DNA from: Oxalobacteraceae bacterium
Lineage (GTDB): Bacteria; Pseudomonadota; Gammaproteobacteria; Burkholderiales; Burkholderiaceae_D
DNA: 7,711 nt
Reading direction: 5' to 3'
Assembly: GCA_947446335.1 (NCBI GenBank)
Contig: CANFGA010000131.1
Coordinates: 1-7,711, forward strand
Numbering within the stretch: position 1 is the first letter of the stretch; the number at the start of each line of letters is the position of its first letter. A program made the position numbers and the translations under genes. The notes beneath the pieces are model-generated. The model did no database searches, was not told where the DNA came from, and saw nothing but the letters and a program-made list of their open reading frames with translations. This document shows positions 1 through 5,090 of the stretch, piece after piece.

Positions 1-639
1 ATCGCCGTGCAACAGGTCGCCGGCTTGCGTGACATCGGAGACGTTGCCGGCGGTGCCGATCAAGGTATGCACCAGACCGGAAGTGGCATCGACGCCGATG
101 TGTGCCTTCATCCCAAAATGCCAGTCGTTACCCTTCTTAGACTGGTGCATTTCCGGGTCTCGTTGCTTGTCCTTGTTCTTCGTTGACGGGGATGCGGCGA
201 TCAACGTCGCATCGACGATGGTGCCTTCGCGCATCATCAAACCTTTGTCGGCCAAGTGTCCGTTGATGGCGTCAAAAATCTTGCGCGTGAGGCCGTTCGC
301 CTCCAGCAAATGACGAAATTTCAGCAGCGTCGTTGCATCCGGCGCAGACTCGCGATTGAGGTCGATGCCGACGAAACCACGAATCGCCTGGCTGTCGTAA
401 ATCGCATCTTCGATGCCTTCGTCGGACAAGCCAAAACACTGCTGGGCCACGTACATGCGCAGCATGCGCGCCAAGCCAATTGGCGGGCGACCGGCACCGA
501 CAACCTTGGGGTAAAACGGCTCGATCTCCTGATGCAGTTTGCCCCACGGCGTTACCTTGTCGATCTCTGCAAGAAAGCGATCGCGCCGGGTCAGCTTCTT
601 CTTTGCTGCGTATTCGAGGTCGGAAAAACTCTTTTGCAT
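1..639 (-). CDS. IS5-family transposase, N-terminal 213 residues
   Basis: The frame is open from ATG 639 to the window edge (213 codons). The protein begins MQKSFSDLEYAAKK and carries the IS5 N-terminal region (GRPPIGLARMLRMY near residues 51-64, FGLSDEGIEDAIYDS near 70-84). The start of the DDE nuclease fold follows: GTIVDATLI, with the likely first catalytic Asp at residue 143, then DPEMHQSKKGNDWHFGMKAHIGVD, shown here as a run of two adjoining motifs, DPEMHQSKKGN and DWHFGMKAHIGVD. The second Asp and the Glu of the triad should lie beyond the window edge. The transposase would act in the cytoplasm on its own element ends. No strong ribosome binding site precedes the ATG, which is common for transposases. 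Family assignment is secure; whether the complete gene is intact cannot be seen. Confidence 0.93.
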   Translation of the reverse strand, partial: MQKSFSDLEYAAKKKLTRRDRFLAEIDKVTPWGKLHQEIEPFYPKVVGAGRPPIGLARMLRMYVAQQCFGLSDEGIEDAIYDSQAIRGFVGIDLNRESAPDATTLLKFRHLLEANGLTRKIFDAINGHLADKGLMMREGTIVDATLIAASPSTKNKDKQRDPEMHQSKKGNDWHFGMKAHIGVDATSGLVHTLIGTAGNVSDVTQAGDLLHGD

Positions 640-727
640 GATCGTTTCGGCAAGGGTGGGCGTGCCGTTATTGTCTCAGGTCTTGATTCAGACTGGAATG
701 GTTGCTCAGGAATAAATCAGCGTTTCC
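1..727 (-). mobile_element. IS5-family insertion sequence, partial (cut by window edge)
   Basis: One end of an IS5-type element: the transposase start lies at 639 and the reading frame runs out of the window at position 1. The probable outer tip is at 727, where the minus strand begins GGAAACGCTGATT and is followed outside by TTAG (728-731), which fits the YTAR target preference known for IS5-group elements. The other end and the second target copy lie outside the window, so the tip is inferred and not proven by a pair of repeats. Confidence 0.7.
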
Positions 728-1062
728 TTAGCTTGACTTTGAATATTGAAAACGGATGATCGAGTCAAAAAATGCCGATACATCATCTTTTGGTGCTTAT
801 CTTCATGTATTACAACAAAACTTCGCTTATTAGACTACACTTAGCATGTCGGCAACCAGCATTGGATATCCCTTAACGGAACCGACCGTCCAGGAAATAA
901 TTTTTTGCATGGAACAATTAGGGCACGCGCAGAGCTGAGGAAGATCCTCTGCGGGCTATTCTTTATACGCCTCGTTAATGTCTGATTCACCTCGGATGCG
1001 CCTGAGCGAACCGGCTGATCGCCACGTTAGAGCTGTTCTCAAAACACAAGGAGCATCATGCT
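728..1062. other. AT-rich spacer without a gene
   Basis: I see no credible coding region in these 335 bases. They start with the presumed IS5 target TTAG (728-731). The only notable structure is an inverted repeat, CGCAGAG (928-934) and CTCTGCG (947-953), with a 12-base loop that itself holds a GAGG/CCTC option. It is followed by GGCTATTCTTT, so it is at best a weak terminator or a leader structure of the next gene. No convincing promoter was found for the downstream gene. Confidence 0.5.
1048..1053 (+). promoter_or_regulatory. ribosome binding site deciding the start at 1063
   Basis: AAGGAG lies nine bases before ATG 1063. A second ATG at 1058 is out of frame and too close, so the site supports 1063 as the start. 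Confidence 0.6.
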
Positions 1063-2115
1063 ATGGGCAAATGGAAAAATTGGGTCCAAGGATTGGTTTT
1101 GACATTTCCTTTAGCAGCCCAAGCTCAGATCGATCTGACGGCGCTCGATCGCGCCATGGCCGGGCCACGGTCGCAGATACTGGTGCTGGGGACCGTGCAC
1201 CTGCGCGACATGCCGGCAAGCTTCGATCCCGCAGCGCTCGATCGCGTGCTCGATCGGCTGGCTGCGTTCAAGCCGGACATCATCACCATCGAGACCGAGT
1301 CCGGCGAGGAATGTGATCTCGCTGCCCGCCATCCTGCAAAATACGGCCCGGATTACTGCGCACCGACCGATGCCGCCAGGGAGGCAACCGGGTTGGACAT
1401 CCCCGCCGCCATGACCGCGGTGGACAAGGCCTTGAAAGCCTGGCCTGCGCAACCGACGCCGGTGCAGCGGCGCCACCTGGCCGCACTGTTTTTTGCGGCG
1501 AACGACCACGCCTCGGCCTATGTGCAGTGGCTGCAACTGCCCGAGGCCGAGCGCCGCGCCGGCGACAGCTTGAACGCCGCGCTGGTGGAGATGCTCGGTC
1601 AGATCGGGAAGCGCAACAATGAGACCTTCCAGTTGGCCGCGCGCGTGGCCGCGCGACTGAGCCTGCCGCGGGTCCACGCGATCGACAACCATACCGGCGA
1701 CAAGATCGATGTGCCAGACATAAAGGCATTTGGCCGCTCGATCGAAGCGGCCTGGGCCGCAGGAGGTACGACATTCAAAGAGTTTGCAGAACGAGAGAAG
1801 GTCGCATCGACGGCGCCCGACCTGCTGCCACTGTACCGCTACATCAACGAACCGGAACATCTGCGAGCATTAGCCGAGGCCAACGTTATTCCGGCCCTAG
1901 GTGCAAAGTCGCCGCAAGGCTATCCGCAGATATGGGTCGCTGGCTGGGAAATTCGCAATCTGCGCATGGTGGCCAACATCCGCGAAACCTTCCGCGAACG
2001 CCCTGGCGCTCGCGTCCTTTCTATCGTCGGCGCCTCACACAAGCCGTGGTTCGACGCCTGGCTAGGCCAACTACAAGGCGTGGATATGGTCGACGTGGCA
2101 GGGGTGCTGAAGTGA
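1063..2115 (+). CDS. exported DUF5694 / TraB-ChaN-EreA-like protein
   Basis: A 350-aa protein with an N-terminal export signal: positively charged MGKWKNW, a hydrophobic stretch to about residue 18 and an AQA cleavage motif at 19-21, so the mature protein should be periplasmic. The conserved blocks of the DUF5694 family and the broader TraB/ChaN/EreA-like fold are visible: LVLGTVHLRD near 40-49 (GTxH), IETESGEE near 76-83, and SIVGASHKPWFD near 320-331 close to the C terminus. In this superfamily the GxxH, acidic and C-terminal His blocks come together in a putative metal or haem pocket; the actual substrate of DUF5694 proteins is unknown to me. Length is normal for the family and the frame is uninterrupted. 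It stands alone, flanked by IS debris, and its GC-rich codon use contrasts with the AT-rich spacers around it. It is probably host or cargo DNA, not part of a transposon. Confidence 0.88.
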   Translation: MGKWKNWVQGLVLTFPLAAQAQIDLTALDRAMAGPRSQILVLGTVHLRDMPASFDPAALDRVLDRLAAFKPDIITIETESGEECDLAARHPAKYGPDYCAPTDAAREATGLDIPAAMTAVDKALKAWPAQPTPVQRRHLAALFFAANDHASAYVQWLQLPEAERRAGDSLNAALVEMLGQIGKRNNETFQLAARVAARLSLPRVHAIDNHTGDKIDVPDIKAFGRSIEAAWAAGGTTFKEFAEREKVASTAPDLLPLYRYINEPEHLRALAEANVIPALGAKSPQGYPQIWVAGWEIRNLRMVANIRETFRERPGARVLSIVGASHKPWFDAWLGQLQGVDMVDVAGVLK

Positions 2116-2252
2116 CGCAGTAGCCAGGCCCCTTGTCAATTTCAGTCGCAATGTGGCTGTTTGGCGGCAATGAAATGCAGGTTGATTCGCAATTATTTCT
2201 GGTTTTAGGTGAGTAAGAAAGCGTAACCAATCACATAAAGCCAGATACACTT
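2116..2252. other. intergenic spacer
   Basis: No gene. I found no convincing terminator after the DUF5694 gene and no clear terminal repeat that would mark the left end of an IS630-type element. Confidence 0.4.
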
Positions 2253-2723
2253 TTGGTAGTAAAAATCAAGAAAGACAACGTGGCACAAAAGCTCATATTG
2301 CCACTTACAGCGAAAGAATTGTTGGAACTAAAAAAGATAGCCCGAACTCACCATTTTCCCGATTACCGTTTCAAAGCGCGAGGCATCATTGCGATCAATG
2401 CCGAGTTGAGGCCGGAGACGATTGCCGAGGTGCTTGGTGTGAGCAGAAAGACCGTCTACAACTGGGCGAAATGGTGGCGTGAAGATGGCTTTGATGGGTT
2501 GCTTGATGGGCACAAGGGTGGCCGGCCGCTTAAGCTAACGGAAGAATTGATCACGTGCGCGGTTGAGATTGCCGCTAACAAAGCGCTGACGTTGGCAGAC
2601 ATCAAACTGCGAATGCTGGAGCTTCATCCGCAGGCGCCAGACTTCAGCCTCGATCGCCTGGAATTTCGTTTAAAAGAACATCGATTGAGTTTCAACCGTT
2701 GCCGATTGTCGTTAAAAAAATGA
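2253..2723 (+). CDS. solo IS630-type N-terminal DNA-binding protein (truncated or domesticated transposase)
   Basis: A 156-aa protein made only of the bipartite DNA-binding region of IS630/Tc1-type transposases. A first helix-turn-helix lies at about 51-75 (PETIAEVLGVSRKTVYNWAKWW), here split as PETIAEVLGV and SRKTVYNWAKWW. The typical linker GFDGLLDGHKGGRP follows at 79-92, then a second winged helix at about 97-145 and a basic tail ending RCRLSLKK. In full transposases this tail leads into the DDE domain; here the frame stops at TGA right after a run of seven A (2714-2720). The -1 frame stays open for only about 29 codons and shows no DDE homology, and the +1 frame closes sooner, so frameshifting does not restore a transposase. 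The start is uncertain: TTG 2253 or GTG 2280, with no ATG and no good ribosome binding site. It could be an IS remnant or a stand-alone DNA-binding regulator. Confidence 0.7.
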   Translation: MVVKIKKDNVAQKLILPLTAKELLELKKIARTHHFPDYRFKARGIIAINAELRPETIAEVLGVSRKTVYNWAKWWREDGFDGLLDGHKGGRPLKLTEELITCAVEIAANKALTLADIKLRMLELHPQAPDFSLDRLEFRLKEHRLSFNRCRLSLKK

Positions 2724-2730
2724 GGTTTTA

Positions 2731-2745
2731 TCGACGTTCAGTCGA
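2731..2745 (+). terminator. weak hairpin after the solo HTH gene
   Basis: TCGAC (2731-2735) and GTCGA (2741-2745) form a 5-bp stem with a 5-base loop, followed by ATTTTCT. It is short for an intrinsic terminator, but is placed just after the stop at 2723. Confidence 0.22.
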
Positions 2746-2848
2746 ATTTTCTACATTGAAACCGCAGCGTGGTTTATTTCTAATAAAAAGGAGTGGTAAT
2801 TGATATTTGCTGTTTTTAGTATTGCATTTGCAAACATTAAGTTTATGA

Positions 2849-2851
2849 CAT
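2849..2851. repeat. IS30 target duplication CAT, left copy
   Basis: Directly abuts the left terminal repeat and is matched by CAT at 3952-3954. Confidence 0.75.
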
Positions 2852-2879
2852 GGCGGTCTCAAGTACCAAGTGCAACACC
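2852..2879 (+). repeat. IS30 left terminal inverted repeat
   Basis: It begins GGCGGTCTC and ends in the conserved block ACCAAGTGCAACACC. Paired with 3924-3951, differing at four positions. Confidence 0.88.
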
Positions 2880-2883
2880 GGGG

Positions 2884-3903
2884 TTAATGAATTGAATCAG
2901 CCAGTAATTGCAACCGTGCGATGTGTTCTGTATAGACAACCAGGGGAGATTTCCATCCAAGCGTTTGGCGAGGCCTGGTGTTGAGAGAAAGCGCAATGGC
3001 ATCGAGTTCGTCTTGCGAGTAAATCGACAGGTCGGAGCCTTTGGGCATATATTGCCGCAGCAGGCCATTGGTGTTTTCGTTGGAACCGCGCTGCCAAGGG
3101 CTGTGCGGGTCGGCAAAGTAGATCTGCACACCGGTTCGCTCGGTCAGTATTTTGTGGCCATGCATTTCACGGCCTTGATCGTAAGTCATCGACTTGCGCA
3201 ATTCGGCAGGCTGCCGGTTGAGTACGGCCGAGAAACTGTCGACGACCGACCGTGTGCCGGCGTTGTCCATCTTGGCCAGCACCACGAAGCAGGTTGTGCG
3301 TTCGACCAGCGTGCCGACCGAAGAACGGTTGCCTTCGCCTTTAATCAGGTCGCCTTCCCAGTGGCCTGGAATGATACGGTCCTCGATTTCCGGCGGCCGA
3401 ATGTGGATGCTTTGCATGTCCTTGATCTGGCCGCGGCGGTCAATGCCGCGACTGCGCGGCTTGCGTACCTGATTATGGTGACGCAGACAGGCGATCATCT
3501 CTCGCTTGAGTTCGCCACGCGGATGCAGGTAAATCGCGTTGTAGATGGTCTCGTGAGAGACCGTTTTGTCAGGTTCGTCGGGCCACATGGCCTTGAGTAT
3601 GTTCGCAATTTGCTGTGGCGACCATAGCAAATTGAGGCAGTGGCGAACTATCAGGAACAAGTGACCGTCTGTATGCAACTTGGCGATACGACGCGGTATC
3701 AGCCGACGGGCCTGACTTTGCAGGTGCGCCAGGTTGGCATCGTAGGCGTTGGATTTGACGGGGGCACGCCGCAATTCGCGGCTGATGGAACTGGGGGCAC
3801 GGCAAAGGCGTTTAGCAATGGACCGGATACTGCATCGATCATCGCACATGGTCATGACGACGGCCCGTTCCTGTGTCGTCAAGTGAGTATAAATTCTTGG
3901 CAT
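2884..3903 (-). CDS. IS30-family transposase, DD(33)E, intact
   Basis: A 339-aa protein covering almost the whole element. The N-terminal IS30 helix-turn-helix is at about 8-46 (LTTQERAVV, SIRSIAKRL, SSISRELRR). A central linker region with WSPQQIANILK (94-104) and TVSHETIYNAIY (114-125) follows. The catalytic core has GHWEGDLI (Asp185), TYDQGREM (Asp242) and GSNENTNGLLRQY (Glu276). The 33 residues between Asp242 and Glu276 match the DD(33)E spacing of the family. The C terminus LNTRPRQTLGWKSP (307-320) is the usual IS30 signature. ATG 3903 has AAGGTG seven to twelve bases upstream. Length is normal and no frameshift is seen. It should cut and join its own 28-bp ends and produce short target duplications. 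Confidence 0.96.
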   Translation of the reverse strand: MPRIYTHLTTQERAVVMTMCDDRCSIRSIAKRLCRAPSSISRELRRAPVKSNAYDANLAHLQSQARRLIPRRIAKLHTDGHLFLIVRHCLNLLWSPQQIANILKAMWPDEPDKTVSHETIYNAIYLHPRGELKREMIACLRHHNQVRKPRSRGIDRRGQIKDMQSIHIRPPEIEDRIIPGHWEGDLIKGEGNRSSVGTLVERTTCFVVLAKMDNAGTRSVVDSFSAVLNRQPAELRKSMTYDQGREMHGHKILTERTGVQIYFADPHSPWQRGSNENTNGLLRQYMPKGSDLSIYSQDELDAIALSLNTRPRQTLGWKSPLVVYTEHIARLQLLADSIH

Positions 3904-3923
3904 GGCAGCACCTTACAGCAAAG

Positions 3924-3951
3924 GGTGTTGCACTTGGTTTTTGAGGCTGCC
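3924..3951 (-). repeat. IS30 right terminal inverted repeat
   Basis: Read on the minus strand it begins GGCAGCCTC and ends ACCAAGTGCAACACC, 24 of 28 positions identical to the left end. It lies just upstream of the transposase start, so it may overlap the transposase promoter. Confidence 0.88.
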
Positions 3952-3954
3952 CAT
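3952..3954. repeat. IS30 target duplication CAT, right copy
   Basis: Directly follows the right terminal repeat. Next to it lies a palindrome, CTTTTAA-C-TTAAAAG (3955-3969). IS30 is known to favour symmetric targets, so this neighbour may have shaped site choice. Confidence 0.72.
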
Positions 3955-4057
3955 CTTTTAACTTAAAAGGTTCGAGCGGGACGAGTTCTCCGTCATTCTT
4001 GGAAATTATTCTCGCTTTTTTACAACGATCGCGACCATGAATAAAAAACAGACTCAT

Positions 4058-4182
4058 GCTCTCTTTTATATCTATTTAGCGCCATTTTGTCAACTTCGGC
4101 CATAAAATGATATTTTCACTAACAAAACGTACCCAATTAGGGCTTACTCCAGATTCGCGTCATTAGATGACGCGTCCCATTT
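4058..4182. other. AT-rich flank left of the recombination site
   Basis: No gene seen. With the following site and repeat array it makes a gene-free control region of more than 300 bases (4058-4369). Confidence 0.4.
4156..4174. repeat. perfect 19-bp palindrome CGCGTCAT-TAG-ATGACGCG
   Basis: Eight-bp arms (4156-4163, 4167-4174) around TAG, with no mismatch, eight bases before the dif-like site. It could be a regulator operator, an accessory site for recombination, or a terminator stem for leftward or rightward transcription; a T run follows only after TCCCA, so the terminator reading is weak. Confidence 0.5.
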
Positions 4183-4216
4183 TTTGGTATTGATAAAATA
4201 GGTTATCAATACCAAA
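4183..4216. other. dif-like tyrosine-recombinase crossover site (putative)
   Basis: A perfect inverted repeat with the geometry of Xer/dif sites: arm GGTATTGATAA (4186-4196), 6-bp spacer AATAGG (4197-4202), arm TTATCAATACC (4203-4213). The match extends three more bases outward on each side, so each arm is 14 bp. As in dif, the arms end ATAA / begin TTAT next to a 6-bp spacer that is asymmetric and can set orientation. It lies upstream of a gene for a tyrosine recombinase, and half of it recurs inverted at 7531-7557. The arm sequence is not that of the usual proteobacterial chromosomal dif, so it looks like an element-specific site. Function is inferred from geometry and context. Confidence 0.6.
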
Positions 4217-4242
4217 TCCGGAAAATCCTTAAAAAAACCCGT

Positions 4243-4388
4243 TATGGGGTTGATAGCAATCATATTAGGTTAGATCATTCATGTATTGGGTCCGATCATT
4301 CTCTAATTAGGTTTTGCAATGCCTGTATTGGGTTTGACAATACTGGCATCAGGTATTATCATGCTGTATATGGGTACATACACAGATG
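4243..4388 (+). repeat. seven-unit 21-bp phased direct-repeat (iteron-like) array
   Basis: Seven imperfect units with consensus near TATTRGGTTTGATCATKCTG. The GGT core of each unit falls at 4248, 4268, 4289, 4310, 4331, 4352 and 4373, that is one step of 20 and five of exactly 21 bases. Units begin at about 4243, 4263, 4284, 4305, 4326, 4347 and 4368. Twenty-one bp is two helical turns, so all units face the same side of DNA, as in cooperative operator, iteron or integrase-arm arrays. Unit 5 also holds GTATTG-N7-CAATAC, a short inverted repeat. The array overlaps the promoter and the 5' end of the MNT gene. No unique spacers are present, so it is not a CRISPR. Confidence 0.75.
4334..4362 (+). 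promoter_or_regulatory. sigma70-type promoter inside the repeat array
   Basis: TTGACA (4334-4339), a 17-bp spacer, then TATCAT (4357-4362): a perfect -35 and a five-of-six -10. The -35 lies in repeat unit 5 and the -10 in unit 6. The predicted transcription start is near 4369-4371, at ATG 4370, suggesting a leaderless message. Proteins on the repeats would block it directly. Confidence 0.55.
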
Positions 4389-5005
4389 CACTATTTACAA
4401 AAACGCAACAACGGGTGCTGGCGGTGCTGTTTGGCCAGACCCAACGGTCGTTTTACGCCAATGAGGTGATCCGGCTGGCGCAATCGGGTTCCGGCACCGT
4501 GCAGCGCGAACTGGCGCGGCTGGAAGCGTCCGGTCTAATCACGATGCACCGGATCGGCAACCAAAAACATTACCAGGCCAACCCGGCTGCGCCGATCTTT
4601 GCCGAACTGCGCGCCATTGTCCGGAAAACCTTCGGCGTGGCCGATGTGCTGCACGCCGCGCTGGAGCCGTTCTGGCCCCAGGTCGAAGTCGCATTTGTTT
4701 ACGGTTCGCTGGCCAGCGGCAATGAGCATGCCGGCAGCGATGTCGATCTGATGGTGATCGGGCTGTTACCGTCGAATGCGCAGTTGCTGGAAGCGCTGTT
4801 GCCAGCCCAGGCGCAACTGGGCCGGGCGGTGAATCCGACCTTGTATACAGTGGACGAGTTTGCGCAACGCATGCACGATGAGCAATCATTCATCGTGCGG
4901 GTGCTGCAGCAGCCTAAAATCTTTGTCAAAGGAAGCGAACATGACCTGTCCCGACTCGGCGGCGAACCTGATCCGGACCGGCATGCTGAAGACGAAACTG
5001 CCTGA
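4370..5005 (+). CDS. HTH-fused minimal nucleotidyltransferase (MNT)
   Basis: A 211-aa protein from ATG 4370. An N-terminal winged helix-turn-helix covers about 8-72 (TKTQQRVLAVLFGQ, then SGSGTVQRELARLEASG with the recognition helix near 40-48, then the wing ITMHRIGNQKHYQAN). The nucleotidyltransferase domain starts near 95 and has the signature VYGSLASG...SDVDLMVIG: Gly112-Ser113 and Asp124/Asp126, which bind metal and nucleotide. Such proteins transfer a nucleotide (AMP in characterised HEPN/MNT systems) and here can also bind DNA. ATG 4361 and ATG 4319 are alternative in-frame starts, but both fall in the repeat array and before or at the predicted transcription start, and family members usually begin shortly before the ADALFTKTQQRVL block. 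It overlaps the following small ORF by 65 bases. Likely role: antitoxin-like modifier and/or autorepressor on the upstream repeats. Confidence 0.85.
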   Translation: MGTYTDALFTKTQQRVLAVLFGQTQRSFYANEVIRLAQSGSGTVQRELARLEASGLITMHRIGNQKHYQANPAAPIFAELRAIVRKTFGVADVLHAALEPFWPQVEVAFVYGSLASGNEHAGSDVDLMVIGLLPSNAQLLEALLPAQAQLGRAVNPTLYTVDEFAQRMHDEQSFIVRVLQQPKIFVKGSEHDLSRLGGEPDPDRHAEDETA

Positions 5006-5090
5006 TGCGGGTGATGCCACGCAGGACTGCGTCGATGAACGGATCGATATTCCCCTAATGGGGGTTGCACAGACCCGGTCAGCAGCATGA
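4941..5090 (+). CDS. 49-aa HEPN-like N-terminal remnant, coupled to the recombinase
   Basis: Starts at ATG 4941 with a strong AAAGGAAG (4928-4935) seven bases after its GGA core, inside the end of the MNT gene, and stops at TGA 5088-5090, which overlaps the recombinase ATG 5087 as ATGA. The beginning, [19 protein letters not shown], resembles the first helix of HEPN proteins that normally follow MNT genes, but the protein ends after 49 residues, so the rest of the helical bundle and the RX4-6H ribonuclease motif are absent. Placement, ribosome binding site and overlap suggest it is still translated and couples MNT and recombinase expression. HEPN homology is my inference from a short stretch; it could be a mere leader peptide. 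Confidence 0.5.
   Translation: MTCPDSAANLIRTGMLKTKLPDAGDATQDCVDERIDIPLMGVAQTRSAA

Larger units (their letters stand above)
2852..3951 (-). mobile_element. complete IS30-family insertion sequence, 1,100 bp
   Basis: Both ends are visible. The left end (2852-2879) and the reverse complement of the right end (3924-3951) match at 24 of 28 positions, sharing the block ACCAAGTGCAACACC. The element is flanked by CAT at 2849-2851 and CAT at 3952-3954, a 3-bp direct target duplication as expected for IS30. It holds a single intact transposase. The intact ends, intact gene and exact target duplication suggest a fairly recent and possibly still mobile insertion. Confidence 0.92.
2751..4057 (-). pseudogene. 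67-codon ORF split by the IS30 insertion (tentative)
   Basis: If the IS30 element and one CAT copy are removed, the minus-strand ORF starting at ATG 4057 (MSLFFIHGRDRCKKARII...) continues in frame from 3952 into 2848 and ends at TAG 2751-2753, giving 68 codons including the stop. With the IS present it reads into transposon sequence after about 35 codons. A weak AGAGAG precedes the ATG. I do not recognise the product, and an open frame of this length can arise by chance in this AT-rich DNA, so its status as a real gene is uncertain. Confidence 0.28.

Noticed and set aside
256..759. 167-codon plus-strand ORF
   Set aside because: Antisense to the IS5 transposase, whose minus-strand frame is open to the window edge with clear IS5 motifs.
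928..953. Intrinsic terminator or small RNA
   Set aside because: A hairpin is possible, but no T run follows and no gene ends nearby; kept only as a note in the spacer.
1111..1860. 249-codon minus-strand ORF
   Set aside because: Antisense shadow of the DUF5694 gene, with low-complexity composition and no recognisable motif.
2714..2720. Programmed frameshift site restoring a full IS630 transposase
   Set aside because: Neither alternative frame contains a DDE domain; both close within about 30 codons.
2908..3627. 239-codon plus-strand ORF
   Set aside because: Antisense shadow of the IS30 transposase.
4243..4388. CRISPR array
   Set aside because: The repeats are contiguous with no unique spacers, and no cas gene is present.
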